Assembly (NCBI GenBank): GCA_023374025.1
Contig: SIJG01000027.1
Coordinates: 273,527 to 337,526, forward strand
DNA from: Heterodera schachtii
Taxonomy: Eukaryota; Nematoda; Chromadorea; Rhabditida; Heteroderidae
Direction: 5' to 3'
DNA: 64,000 nt
Below, one piece after another: positions 21,877 through 32,156 of the stretch (position 1 is the first letter of the stretch; every line of letters begins with the position of its first letter). The translations under genes and the position numbers were made by a program. The notes under the pieces are model-generated. The model had not been told where the DNA came from and searched no databases. It worked only from the letters and a program-made list of their open reading frames with translations.

Positions 21877-22203
21877 ATTTTAGTTTGACCAGTCACTTCT
21901 TTTAAGCCCAGGTTCGGTTCCCCTGCATGCAAATTTTTATTTTTTGCTTTTTTGCCAAGTAAATTATCAAAAAGTTGTTTATAATAGAAGACTTTATTAC
22001 AATTTTTTTAAATTCATTTTTATACATAAAATATCGCAATAAAAAATTAGACAAAATTTTTTTTCAAATCGACATGATTTTAGTTCCTTTATGTTTAATT
22101 TACTTTTTAAATTTTAATTGAATAAAATTAAATAAAGATTTTGTTTCATAAAAAATTTTAATAATTAACTTTGCATAAAAAGCAAAAATAAATATTGTAA
22201 AAT

Positions 22204-22280
22204 CTATTTGCATGTAGAGGATTCGAACCTGAGACCCCAAAAAAAATTTGACTAACACACTATCTCTACACCAATAGATG
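22204..22280 (-). pseudogene. tRNA-like sequence (degenerate)
   Basis: On the minus strand, GTAGAGATAGTGTG resembles a box A and GGTTCGAATCC is an exact box B. The spacing, about 40 bases, fits a tRNA. Acceptor and T stems pair imperfectly and a poly-T run lies in the anticodon region, which would stop RNA polymerase III. It is probably a tRNA pseudogene or a SINE head. Confidence 0.4.
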
Positions 22281-22365
22281 CTTATGACACAGCAAAATAA
22301 TAATTTATTTTCTTTAATTATAAAAAGTTAAAAAGTTTGGCACGTCATAACTTAGCACTCGTACT

Positions 22366-22549
22366 TACCGTATTTGCTCTAATTATCCCCCAATCTCCAT
22401 TAATCCCCCAATCTCCAATTATCCCCCAGTCTAGGAGGCGTTTGAAGAATAATCCCTCTATGATAATCCCCCAATCTCCAATTATCCCCCAGTCTACGAG
22501 GAGGTTGAAAAATAATCCCCCATGGGGGATAATTAGAGCAAATACGGTA
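22366..22549. mobile_element. Short element with TIR TACCGTATTTGCTCTAATTA
   Basis: The ends are exact inverse copies of at least 24 bp (TACCGTATTTGCTC... and ...GAGCAAATACGGTA). The interior has a tandem unit ATCCCCCAATCTCCAATT. The outermost TA on each side may be a TA target duplication, as in Tc1/mariner-like MITEs. 184 bp, non-coding. Confidence 0.7.
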
Positions 22550-22628
22550 TTTGGCAGAAAATAAAAACATTTTTCTTAAGAACCAATGGGTGCTCTATCC
22601 ACCCACCAAGTTTCATTCGGAAATCCCA

Positions 22629-23809
22629 CGGACACCTGGGGACCTTCCTTTGTCAGCCAAAAACACACGATTCGTCTACTCAGCCAAATGTCAACGATTC
22701 GTCTATTCCATGATTCGTCTACCCAGTAAAAAAGTGATGATTCGTCTACTAAGCCAAATATAAATTATTTATTAACAAAAAATCAGCTGAATATGAATTT
22801 TTTTTTTTGGACGTTTTGAAGCGGGGCCGTCGCGTTCACTCGGGCGCAGACCAGAACCGACGCTATTCATCAGCACCAATGGCATTGGGAGCAACAGAAA
22901 AAGGGGGAGGTAAGTTCGGATGGTCCGCCCCAATTCAATGGTTTTTTCTTCTTTTAAGTTTTAGGAACGTGAAACGAGAAAGAATCAGCAACAATTCCGC
23001 ATTAGATGAAAAAAGTGAGCAAATCCCGTCGGAAAAACGGGCGGCGGACCGACGGAGCGCTGGAATTTGCGGGGACAATTCAAACAATTGGTCATATTTC
23101 GCATTCTGTCCGCAAACGTGCAAAGAGGTGGGCAATTGCAACGGAAAACTCGAACCAAGCGAAAAGTCAGTGAACCAAAAGGAAACAGCATTTGGCAAAG
23201 CCTTTGTTTTCGCTTTTACTCCTTCAGATTCCCCCATCACTTTGATTTCGCCACTTTGGACCGCTTAAAGGACGAAAGATTGCGCGACCTGTTCGTACAG
23301 TTGCTTCTCGTCGGTACTTTATTACCAACGACGACGTCTTGAATACAATTGATGGAAATTTTTTACTTCATTCCTCATAGTATCGGTTGCAATTTGTTTA
23401 ACCCCAATCTCGTGATAATCATCATGTTGATTCGTTTTGTTATGTTTGATCAGTAAAATTAGTTTTATGCAATTTTTTGATTGAATTATTCTTCGGAAGG
23501 GTCTTGATTTTTGTTTATTCTTGGTAGAATTATGTGAAGCGCCATAAAAAGCTATGAAAACTGCTTTTTAAGTAGAAAAACCCCAGAAAAATGGCTAAAA
23601 ATTTGTTCGGGTTCGAATCCTGGTTTTAAAATTTTTTGGATGAGTAGACGAATCGTGGCTTTTTGGCTGAGTAGACGAATCGTGTGTTTTTGGCTGAGTA
23701 GACGAATCGTGTAATAGACGAATCATTTAGTAAACGAATCGTGGCTTTTTGGCTGAGTAGACGAATCGTGTAATAGACGAATCGAGTAATAGACGAATCG
23801 TGGGGAGGC
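22629..23809. mobile_element. Foldback element F, tandem GATTCGTCTACTCAGCC arms
   Basis: The left arm (about 22660-22755) holds four units of GATTCGTCTACTCAGCCAAA. The right arm (about 23638-23800) holds about seven inverse units. Flanks GAAATCCCA (22620) and GAAATCCCC (23810) agree in eight of nine bases, as expected for a MULE-type duplication. The interior 22810-23345 has exon-like base composition, a possible splice donor at GAGGTAAGTTCG (22906-22917) and a pyrimidine-rich acceptor ending TTTTAG (about 22966). Confidence 0.75.
22810..23342 (+). pseudogene. Exon-like captured sequence inside element F
   Basis: Two GC-richer blocks are separated by a potential 57-60 nt intron. Open frames overlap (one reading LDRLKDERLRDLFVQLLLVG near 23257-23318), but no single frame stays open through both blocks. 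No family recognised. It could be a gene fragment carried by the element, as in Pack-MULEs, or the remains of the element's own gene. Confidence 0.35.
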
Positions 23810-23879
23810 GAAATCCCCTAAGTATATTAAATGAGAGCAAGCCCCGCCCCCTCAATTAAATTAGCATTTGGCGTTTGAC

Positions 23880-24730
23880 TTAATATGAAAGAAGAGAAAA
23901 TGAAAAGAAATATCATTTACAAAGAAAAAAGGGAAGTGCAGACAGTTGTTTACTTATGTGTGATGAAAGCGTAGGAGCGGGAGGGAATGAGAAGTGAGAG
24001 ATTGGAAAAATAAGAGAGAGTGCGAGGGATGAGAGGGAGAAAAAGGGAAGAAATGAGAAACGAAGGGAGAGCGGAGGGGGGGATGAAAGAGAGAATGGGG
24101 AAAGAGAACAGAGAAGGGAGAAAGAGTGTGTGAGAGAGAGAGATGGAGTGGGTGAGAGCAAAGAGAAAAGGCGAGATAGTTGGGAGAAAAAAGAGATAGA
24201 GACAAGAGTTGAGACGATAGGAAAAAGCAGAGAGAGTGGGGGAGAGAAAAGAGAATGTGTGAAAGAAAAGTGAAGGAAGAGCGAGAGTGGAGAGAGAACC
24301 GATAGAGAAGGCGGAAAGTGGGAGAGAGAGAGTGAGGGGAGAGAGACAACGAAGAGAGAGAAGGAAGATAGAGAGTGAAGAGATCGAGAGAGAGAGAGGA
24401 GAAGGAAGCGAGAGAGAGGGAGAAGGAGTGGAGAGAGAGAGAGAAAGAGAGAGAAGTAGAGAGAGACGCAGAGAAAGGGCAAAGAGAGAGAGAGAGAGAG
24501 AGACGGAGAGAAAGAGGAAAGGGAGAGAAGGAGATAGAAGAGAGGGGTAGAGAGGAGAGTAAGAAAAAGAGAGAGGAGGGAAGGGAGAGAGACGTGCGAG
24601 AGGGCAAAGAGAGAGGAGGAGAGAGGAAAAAGGAGGGAGAGAAAGAAAGAGAGAGGAGAGAGATAAGAGAGAGAGAGAGAGAGAGGAAACAGGAGGGAGA
24701 GAAAGAAAGAGAGAGAGACTGAGAGACTTT
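23880..24730. repeat. GA-rich (polypurine) tract
   Basis: Purine-rich on the plus strand: GAGAGAGA runs with interruptions such as GGAGGGAGAGAAAGAAAGAG. It is the reverse-orientation equivalent of the CT tracts. Reading frames in it (Ser/Leu/Phe on one strand, Arg/Glu on the other) are artefacts. Confidence 0.85.
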
Positions 24731-25305
24731 CGACCTCCTCAGAACTCTGAGAAAAAAAAAATATAAATTTTCAAGGATGATTTATTAGAGACCGGACTTT
24801 TAGCCACGACTAAAATAGGCACGAAAAATGTGAAAAAAGGCATAAAAACTGAACAAAAACGTCAAAAATGCACGAAAATTGGAAAAAGGCAGCAAACAAC
24901 ATCAACAGTTTTCTAGCAAAAAATTTTCCAAAAGATCTTTTTTTTTTTTTTTTTGCTCTTATAACATAGAATTTTTAGCTCTGACAATTTTTTGGGGGTC
25001 CGGCGGGGCCGATAGGCGCCGCCGGAAAAATTTTTTGGAAATTGTAAGAATATGATAAGAAAAATTGAAAAAAATAAAAACTTTTCAATTTTTTCCAAAA
25101 TCCTGAAAGGCATGAAAAAAGGCACCAAAATTACGTGCCCGGCATAAGGCACCAAAATCGCAAAAAAGGCAAAAAAAGCACCAAAAAGTTCAAGCTAGAA
25201 GCTTAAAAACCAAAAACTCGTTTTTCGTGCATATTAGGCTGTAGCAAGTTAGCAACAAAAAAAAGGCATATGCCTCAAAATCCGGCCTCTAATGATTATT
25301 GTTTC
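24731..25305. other. AT-rich DNA with one palindrome unit
   Basis: No gene supported. One GC palindrome unit lies at 24998-25024. The phrases AAAAAGGCA and GGCACCAAAATC recur in both orientations (24820-24890 and 25100-25270), suggesting a decayed inverted-repeat element. Confidence 0.45.
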
Positions 25306-25470
25306 GTTTTGCGAAAATCCTCATTAATTGTAGAGACGGGCTTTTGAAAAATCTGATCGGGCTTAGGAATCAGCAGAATTAGCATGAATGAACTCCCGGT
25401 TTGCCGGGATTGTCCGACGTCACCGAATTCTCTTCCCTAAAAATGTTCGCTGCTCCTTTCACTAAAATTT
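25306..25470. repeat. Inverted duplicate, copy 2 (partner 232-412)
   Basis: Reverse complement of 232-412 at high identity, with a few small indels (for example around CCCGGTTTGCCGGGATTGTC). It lies about 160 bases upstream of the second small coiled-coil gene. Confidence 0.7.
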
Positions 25471-25632
25471 CCATTGAGAGCCCAAAATTGACTCGCCATG
25501 TTTAGTAAAAAAAAAAAGAAGTGAAAGTTTGTCAGCGGTGCTGTAAAATTTTTAAAACAGCATATTTTACCCAATTTTTAAATTTGACCTACCCCCTCTA
25601 ATTTAGATTTTTTGCTTCAACCGTTCTTTTTT

Positions 25633-25953
25633 ATGGAAAATGTACCACCTCCTAATCAATTCCAAAACCAAATACATGCGCTTAATGCGCAAATTTTTCA
25701 TCTCAGGGAGCGCCGTGACAATGGCGAAAATGTTGAACATCAACAAATTGCAGAGTTGGAACGAACGCGAGACGAACTTTTTGAGCAATTGCACGGAGGA
25801 CAAGCGGTAACGGTATCAATAGAAGGAAGAGTGAAATAAACACTTGCTTTTCAGGCGCCCCCTGCTTGGGGTCGTCGTGCTCACAGTGAGCCGCGGCGAC
25901 GGCACGGTGATGACCACGGTGCACCACCGTTTCGTCACCGCTCAGCGCAATGA
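25633..25953 (+). CDS. Small two-exon coiled-coil protein, family copy 2 (90 aa)
   Basis: Exon 1 is 25633-25806 (58 codons) and exon 2 is 25855-25953 (32 codons plus stop), with a 48-nt GT-AG intron in phase 0. The N-terminal half is helical with heptad-like Leu and Ile spacing (QIHALNAQIFHLRE, then ELERTRDELFEQL). The C-terminal exon is Arg- and His-rich, carries RRAHSEPRRR and ends RHRSAQ as in the copy at 861-1373. Exon 1 has diverged between copies far more than exon 2, so the C-terminal exon may carry the conserved job. No signal peptide. Function unknown. Confidence 0.62.
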
Positions 25954-26108
25954 GGTTTAAGGGGGACACATAAAAAAGGAAAAGTGGTTGGGTTTTAAGT
26001 AGATGGAAGTTATTAAAACAAAAGGGTCCGCTTTTGACTTTTCCTTTTTGGCGTTTCTTTCGTTTCGTTTGTGTAATTGGTGACCCTTTCGTTTGGTCCC
26101 CTCTCTGA

Positions 26109-27718
26109 AGGAAAGGGAGCGTGAACGTCGCCAGTACGAGGAGACGGAGCTGCAGAAGCGGGGTGAAATGGAACACGAGCGGATGGAGGCACGGAGACGT
26201 GAGCAGAAGTGGTTGGGGCAGGAACGGGTCGAACGGGAGCGACTGGAGGTTGGCGGATAGCCAAGCGAACTCCATGCCGAAAACAGACCGCTTTTTACAC
26301 AGATTGAGCGCATTGAACGCATTAAGCAGGAGGAACAATTGGCACGCGAGCGGGACCAGCGAGAGCGTTGGGAGGTGGAGAAGCAGCGATTGCTGGTACG
26401 GCATTCCGCCCAATTGGCATAGAATGCATAATCGTCATTCATTCAGTCTGACTATGAGCAGGAAGCCCGCAAGCGGCAAGCACTGACTTCCAAAGAGACG
26501 CTTGAGCGTCTGACTCGCAAGCCGTACTATTCGCGCGAGAATCTGACCCAACATGGCACAGGCGGAGAGCTGACTGAGTACCGCGGCAAAGGCATTGAGC
26601 CACCGGAATTCACCACGAAGGTCGGCGAAGCTTCGTCTCGGCACTTAACATTTGTTCATTCTGTGCCAGGTAGAACGGCAAGTGATCGGACGCGTTGATC
26701 GCACTTTCGGAAACACCGGCGGCATTTTTCCGTCTCTGTTGGACGCATCGGAAGAAAGCACTCGCGAGCGCATGTACAACCCACGCGACGAGGACTTTCT
26801 GCGCCGCGGATGGTCAACGGACGTCGAAATACCGCGCAAGAATGGAAAAAGCATGGAAAGATTTTCAGCAGGGAACGGGCGGAGGGCCGGAACAATATCA
26901 GCCAAGTGCAGGTGAGTGAGTCGCTGGAAGGCTTTTCCCTGCCGACCGACACGGCAGCGAATGCCATTCATTCCCCACCCCAAACATGGAAAAAAGTGAA
27001 GTTTAATGTATGATTTCGTATAAGTTTTAACGAAATGCAATTAAAAACGTAAATTTTTTTGAGTTTTTGGCACAAAGTGTTGCTTTTTTACCAGTGTTTT
27101 TTCGATTTTTTTTTGAAAATTTTAAGGAATACCGCGTTCCATTGCTGCAACGCTTTAACATTTGAGAATTCGCTCACCCTTGAGCCACAGCTTACGCATT
27201 ACGCGATCGGACTTGACCGCAGTCCCTACGAGCAGGTGACCCCGGGAAAAGAGGCCAAACGGAGGGAGGGAATATCAGAATAAACACTCCTGGGGGAGGG
27301 GTCCCTTTCTCTTTTGGGCCTAACAATAAGATGCTTGCCAGGTGTTTCCCCCCCCCCCCCCCCCTCCGGTTTTGTTATGGCAATTAACAAATCGTTTCAA
27401 TTTGTTGGTATACGGTGCCTTTTTCTTCAGGCCAATGGCGCCGGCGCTGGCGGCGCTTTTTTGTCCGCCGCTGTCACTAAGCATCGGTCGGCGCTTGACA
27501 AAGCGGCGTCGCTGAACGGAAGTGCCAACAGCAACGGAACATTTGCTGTCACCAGCAGCGCAATCGCATCGGCGGGCGGCGTGCCGCTTTATGCGACGCC
27601 GGCACAGTTCAACCCTTACTTGGTGCCTGCCTCCTTTTTGCCAGCCGGTGCCGTTTCATGTGGGTGTGGGTTCTGTAGGGTAAAGCGGGCGAGGAGAAAC
27701 GGACGCACCCCCGCTTAA
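26109..27718 (+). CDS. Coiled-coil protein gene, partial, unidentified
   Basis: At least five or six exons. Two charged Arg/Glu-rich exons (26109-26248 and about 26303-26395; patterns like ERERRQYEETELQK and ARERDQRERWEVEKQ) predict a long single helix or coiled coil. They are followed by an exon with KETLERLTRKPYYSRENL (about 26446-26620) and one with VIGRVDRTFGNTGGIFP (about 26672-26910). A short exon contains LTHYAIGLDRSPYEQ (about 27170-27234), and a final Ala/Ser/Gly-rich exon (27431-27717) ends in a stop. Splice signals are canonical. The 5' exon and start are not located; the small gene lies just upstream. I do not recognise the family; a cytoskeletal or muscle-associated role is only a guess from the helix-rich make-up. 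Confidence 0.6.
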
Positions 27719-27719
27719 A

Positions 27720-29380
27720 AAGCATGGAAAAGAGAGGAATTTCTAGGGAAATGTTGCCGGTGGTGATATTGCATTTTCATAATTTGCTCGTCGTCACTAA
27801 TTACCTTTTCATTTCTTCCTTACTAATTAATCGCCTCCCCTTTGAAGTTGCCGCCCAATTGCCCCCTCGCTTCGGATGACACGGCAATCGCTCCCTCTCT
27901 CTCTCTCCCCTTCTCTTTGTTTGATTGTGCCGTCCTTTGCCATGCCATCGCTTCGCCTTCATTGCCCTCCGTCCGTTTGTTCTCTTTTTGTGCCGATTTT
28001 TGTTAAGCGTTCGCTTTTCTTCCCCTCATTCTCTTGCTATTTTCTCTTCTTTAAATTCACTTTGATTTTATTAATAATAAAAGGCAAGAAATGTTTTTCT
28101 TTTTTTTTGTTTTAAATACGGCGTTCATCGCTTTTTGTGCCGATTTTTAATTGGGAAAAAACTTAAATATTTGGCCAAATAATCGATAAATTAAATTAGC
28201 AAAACATTTGGTTAATAATTTGGCCAAATGCCCTATCGATTAAATTAAATAAATTGGCAAAACATTTATTTATTTTAATTTGATGGCCCATCGTTTGTCA
28301 CTTTTGTGCTGCCTTTACTCACTCAATTACATTATTGTTAACATAACATTACAATTGTTAATGTAAAATGGTGGGAAGTTTCGCTAGGACACAAATAAAC
28401 AACATACAGTATACTTTGAATAATACTGTAACAGTCTTTTTCTTTCTCTGAATTTGCCCTTTGCTCCTAAATTTGTTTTTCCGTCTTGCCATTCCTTTCA
28501 TTTGACACATTCTCTCTCTCCCCCTCTCTCTCTCTCCCCCCTCTCTCTCTCCCCCCCTCTCTCTCTCTCCCCCCTCTCTCTCGTCCAGCCCTTCTTTCTC
28601 CTTGTCGTTTCCGTTCAATGTTTTCTCTCCTTCCTTTCTTTTTCCTCTCCTTTGTTCCATTCTTCCTCGCTTTCTCTCATCCATCTTTTTCCCTCCCTGT
28701 TTCCCCTTTTCTATTGTCTCCTATTCGTCCGCCGCTCCGTTCGTTCTGTCCACAGATGCGTTGCGTTCTTCCAGGAGTTCCAACGTCTGTTTGCCAATGC
28801 GCGCCGTCAACTCGCCCAAATTTTTAGAACAAAAGTTTTTTTTAAACTCATTTTAGACTTTGTTCGAGCCGAAATTTGAAATTGGTCAAAATTAATGTTA
28901 GATTTTTGATCAGCGACCCCGAAAACCCAAAATAAACTTTATAACAATTGAAACTTTGTTCAGGCGCAGTTATGACCCCTACCGTGAATAAGATGCTATT
29001 TTAAAAATGGATAATTTAGGATCAAATTTCATTGCCCAAATCACAGAAGTCTAAAAATAAAAATCATTTTTTACATTAAAAATGAATGGTAAAAAATTAG
29101 TCATTCTATAGAATTCAGGTAAATGTTTTGTTGAAAATGGTTCATTGCGAATTGCAACACAACCGAAAAAGGGAAGGGTGGGTGATCATTCATTATCAGA
29201 AACAAATCATTTAACGGGGCTTTCGGCACGGCACTCTCTCCCACACTCCGTTCACAATCAGTCCTTCTTTAGGCGAGTTGTGGTCATCCGATAGATAATA
29301 TAAAACAGAAAACAATTATTTGTGAAAAAAAGCAAAGGAATTGTTGTTTTGCACGTAAAATTTTAAATTTTTCCCTTATG
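27720..29380. other. 3' flank and intergenic DNA
   Basis: A likely 3' UTR with AATAATAAAAGG near 28073. It is followed by AT-rich DNA with repeats of TTTGGCCAAAT (28170-28250), a CT/C-rich microsatellite (28500-28590) and a single arm of the GATCAGCGACCCCGAA repeat (about 28908). No coding exon supported. Confidence 0.45.
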
Positions 29381-30048
29381 TTAGTCATCCCAACCGACCG
29401 AATCCTTCGCGGGTTCCATGCTGAGCAGTCCGACGACAATGAAAACAATGGCAATGATCAGAACAACGGAAAGGCCGGCGATAATTCCAAACATTGGGGC
29501 GAAATTGGGGGAGGAAAACTGTGGAGAAAAGAGGGACAATCACTGTTAGGAAAAATGTAAAAATAGCACAAACACACGGACATTTTTGTCGCGATTCATT
29601 TTTTGGCCACGTTTTTGACAGTTCTTTGGTAATTTTCAAAATGAAAACGACGAAAAAATATCCGAATTTAAAAAAAAACATACGGTAATTTATAAATTTG
29701 TTATAAGTATTTCCAATAACAATGAAACATTAATTTGATCATGTCGAAAAAGCGCAATTTTTTAATGTCCCATAGATTTTACATTAATTTTCAAATTTTA
29801 AACCAAAACCAAGAGATGATAAAACGAACCAGTCAAAAGCTAATTGAGCAAAAATGAAATCGTAATTTTGCCGTCCGCTCATTGGAATTAATCCCCGGGC
29901 TCACTGCCCCCCCCCCCTCTCTCTGATGACTTACCATGTGAACGTTAAGCCCTTTCCTGGCCATTTCCAATCTTTTGCTGTCTCTTTGGCCCTCTTCATT
30001 TTGTGCACCTTCTGATGGTTCAGCGCCAAAAACTTCTCAAAATTGGAA
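29381..30048 (-). CDS. C-terminal exons of a single-pass membrane protein, ATP6AP2-like
   Basis: The last exon (29518-29381) encodes PNFAPMF, a transmembrane helix (GIIAGLSVVLIIAIVFIVVG), and the short tail LLSMEPAKDSVGWDD before the stop. The helix followed by a MxPxxDS tail resembles the C-terminus of the prorenin receptor (ATP6AP2), a V-ATPase accessory protein. The preceding exon (about 30048-29935) adds a hydrophilic region ending ARKGLNVHM and joins in phase through a GTAAGT donor. The large luminal part of ATP6AP2 is not seen, because the MRPS14 gene occupies the upstream DNA. So this may be a short variant, a fragment or a different small membrane protein. Confidence 0.4.
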
Positions 30049-30324
30049 ATTTTGGTTAATTAATAAAAAGGATTTGGGGGGAACGCACCAAAAGCGAAGA
30101 AAAGCAGCAAAAGTTGAACAGTGAGGGAGAAACGGAGGAGAAGCATTGCAAAAAGAAAAGAGGGATTGAACCAATAAAATATGAAATGGAAAAGAAAAAG
30201 TAAAAATTGAAAAAAACCAAAGTGAGTGGAAAAAGGGTGTCACATTTGTTTAAATTATTGTTTATCCAATGCTCAAACAGTGCGTTTTCTTTTCTAATTT
30301 TGTTGCTTTTGCCTCCGTTTCGCT

Positions 30325-31506
30325 TCACCAAATGCCCCTCTGAATGCCGCTGAGTCCTCCTCTGTCCGCAATGTCGCGGAAACAGTGCCGACTGACGCGG
30401 AATTTGTTGAGTTTGCCACGCCGCTTGGAAGTGAATTGGCACATTTGGATGATCAGAACGGGGTGCGCACGACGCGGCATATTGTCCATCCGTTCCTGAA
30501 AATTGGGTTTAATTGCTCCAAAAATTGCAATAATCTCCGCCCCCATGCCAATATTCATTTTCCCTCGGCGATAACCTGAAACTCGTCGATTATCACACGT
30601 GGCAAAATGTTGTTCGTCTTCATGGCCTTGTAGCGCATTCTGTGCAAATTAAAGGAAAGTAAAGTAAAATTAATAAAAAAAACACCTTATTTTTCCATTA
30701 TTAATTTTTTGGAACGTTTAGTTTCTTTTTTGCGCTTCATTTGGCTTATTTTTTAAATAATAGCAAAAATGTTGGGCTTTTATAAAATGGAAATTTACGG
30801 TCCAAAAATTTTTTAAATCAAATAAGCACTTTTGGTATTGTTACTTCTTTTTGTAAAAATTTAAAGTTTCATAAGAATGGCCAGAAAAGATCGGTTTTTG
30901 AGTATTTTGTCACAAAATAAAAATGTTTTAAATTTTACTCTTTGATAAAAATGTGATCGGAATTTTTATTTTAGTTAAAATTAAAGAAATTATGGTCCAA
31001 AAATCGTACGGCAACCTTTCCAATTGGCAATTTTACCTCATTGGGCCCCACTCGGCCACCAATCGGCGCCGTTTGATGTCCGCGAGTTGCCGCCAATGGG
31101 GCCAAAATGTCATGCGATGGCCCTCCTTCCACCACGCCCTCTCCACGTAATAGGGGTATTTGTCATAACTGACAATTGGCAGGCCAATTTTAGTATATTT
31201 GTCGCGCTTTCATTACCCCAATTCCCTCAAAGTTTCGCTGTTGTAATCGTAGCGCTTCCGTTCGGCCTGCAGCGGCTCCTCCGTTTCGTCCGAGGCGGAC
31301 GGAAATTCGGCGGCCGCACCTTCGAGGGACGGCGGCGGAGGGCCACCCGAGGCGGAGGAAGAAGCCTTTAAACAGGGGACAGTTCGTGGTTTAAAGCGTC
31401 ATTTCCATTAAATTAAAAAAACAAAAATGCAATTACATACAAACGCACGGCGTACAAAAGACGCAAACGCAGTCCGACAAAAGTTAAAGGATTTGCTGAC
31501 AATCAT
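30325..31506 (-). CDS. MRPS14: Mitochondrial ribosomal protein S14 (uS14m)
   Basis: Five exons. It starts at 31506 with MIVSKSFNFCRTAFASFVRR, a basic, Ser/Phe-rich presequence fitting mitochondrial import. A Ser/Pro/Glu-rich linker follows, then RYDYNSETLRELG joined by a 48-nt intron to YDKYPYYVERAWWKEGHR, then WRQLADIKRRRLVAEWGPMR, MRYKAMKTNNILPRV, and the conserved C-terminal core CQFTSKRRGKLNKFRVSRHC, FRDIADRGGLSGIQRGIW. The last 50 residues match the S14 family signature (SRPRG..R.FRLSR..FR..AD.G.L.GIQRA.W). It is part of the mitoribosomal small subunit. The zinc-binding cysteines of some bacterial S14 forms are not present, as usual for mitochondrial S14. It is followed after about 280 bases by the ATP6AP2-like exons on the same strand. 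Confidence 0.9.
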
Positions 31507-31509
31507 TGA

Positions 31510-32150
31510 CAAATGGTCTAAAATTTGTATTAGAAATCAAATAACGACAAAATGCTAACAGATCCCAACGGATCTAAACAAATAAAAATCGGTTTTTCTT
31601 TTTGAGAAAAAAATGTAAAATCAAAGAACAAATTGGCATAAAACACATGGCCAAAAAGGTACAAAAAAAAGAATTTCAAGTGGTGGTGGAATTTTCCAAA
31701 TGAAACTGTGGTTGTTAGACCACCCCCTAAATTGTAATCTGCTCTCTTTCAATGTTAAACAAAATTAGAGTTGCACGAAACGGAAAAAGCAGGGGGGGGG
31801 GGGGGCTAGACTTTCAACCGACGGGAATTAAGTAATTATAATTCAACAAAAATTGTAATTTAGGTACTTTATGAAAGAATTAATGAAAAAATTTATTTTG
31901 CAACATGGAGATGAAATTGTAATAAGGCCATAAATAAATAACAAAAGACGAGAGATCTTTTTATTCAATAATAAGTGCGAATAGAGACATTTTTTGATAT
32001 TCCATCAAATTTACTCAAAACAATAAAACAGTATCACTGATTATACAATAAGGGACTGATGAGCGGTTTTTGGCAAAATATAACAAAAAGAGACTGTGCA
32101 AAAAGAAAAGCATTTTGTATCAAAAGGAGGAGAGGCAAAATGGCGAATGA
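31510..32150. other. Intergenic DNA between MRPS14 and WDR44
   Basis: AT-rich, with a poly-G run at 31792-31805. It must contain the MRPS14 promoter and the WDR44 3' end. No additional gene or defined motif seen. Confidence 0.4.
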
Positions 32151-32156
32151 TAAATA

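Noticed and set aside
23913..24722. Arg/Glu-rich and Ser/Leu-rich frames on both strands
   Set aside because: Products of the GA/CT tract; composition only.
27876..28115. Hydrophobic plus-strand frame after the coiled-coil gene
   Set aside because: CT-rich probable 3' UTR with a polyadenylation-like signal; no family resemblance.
30037..30243. Minus-strand Phe/Ser-rich frame as part of the ATP6AP2-like gene
   Set aside because: AT- and pyrimidine-rich intron-like DNA, with no continuity with the flanking exons.
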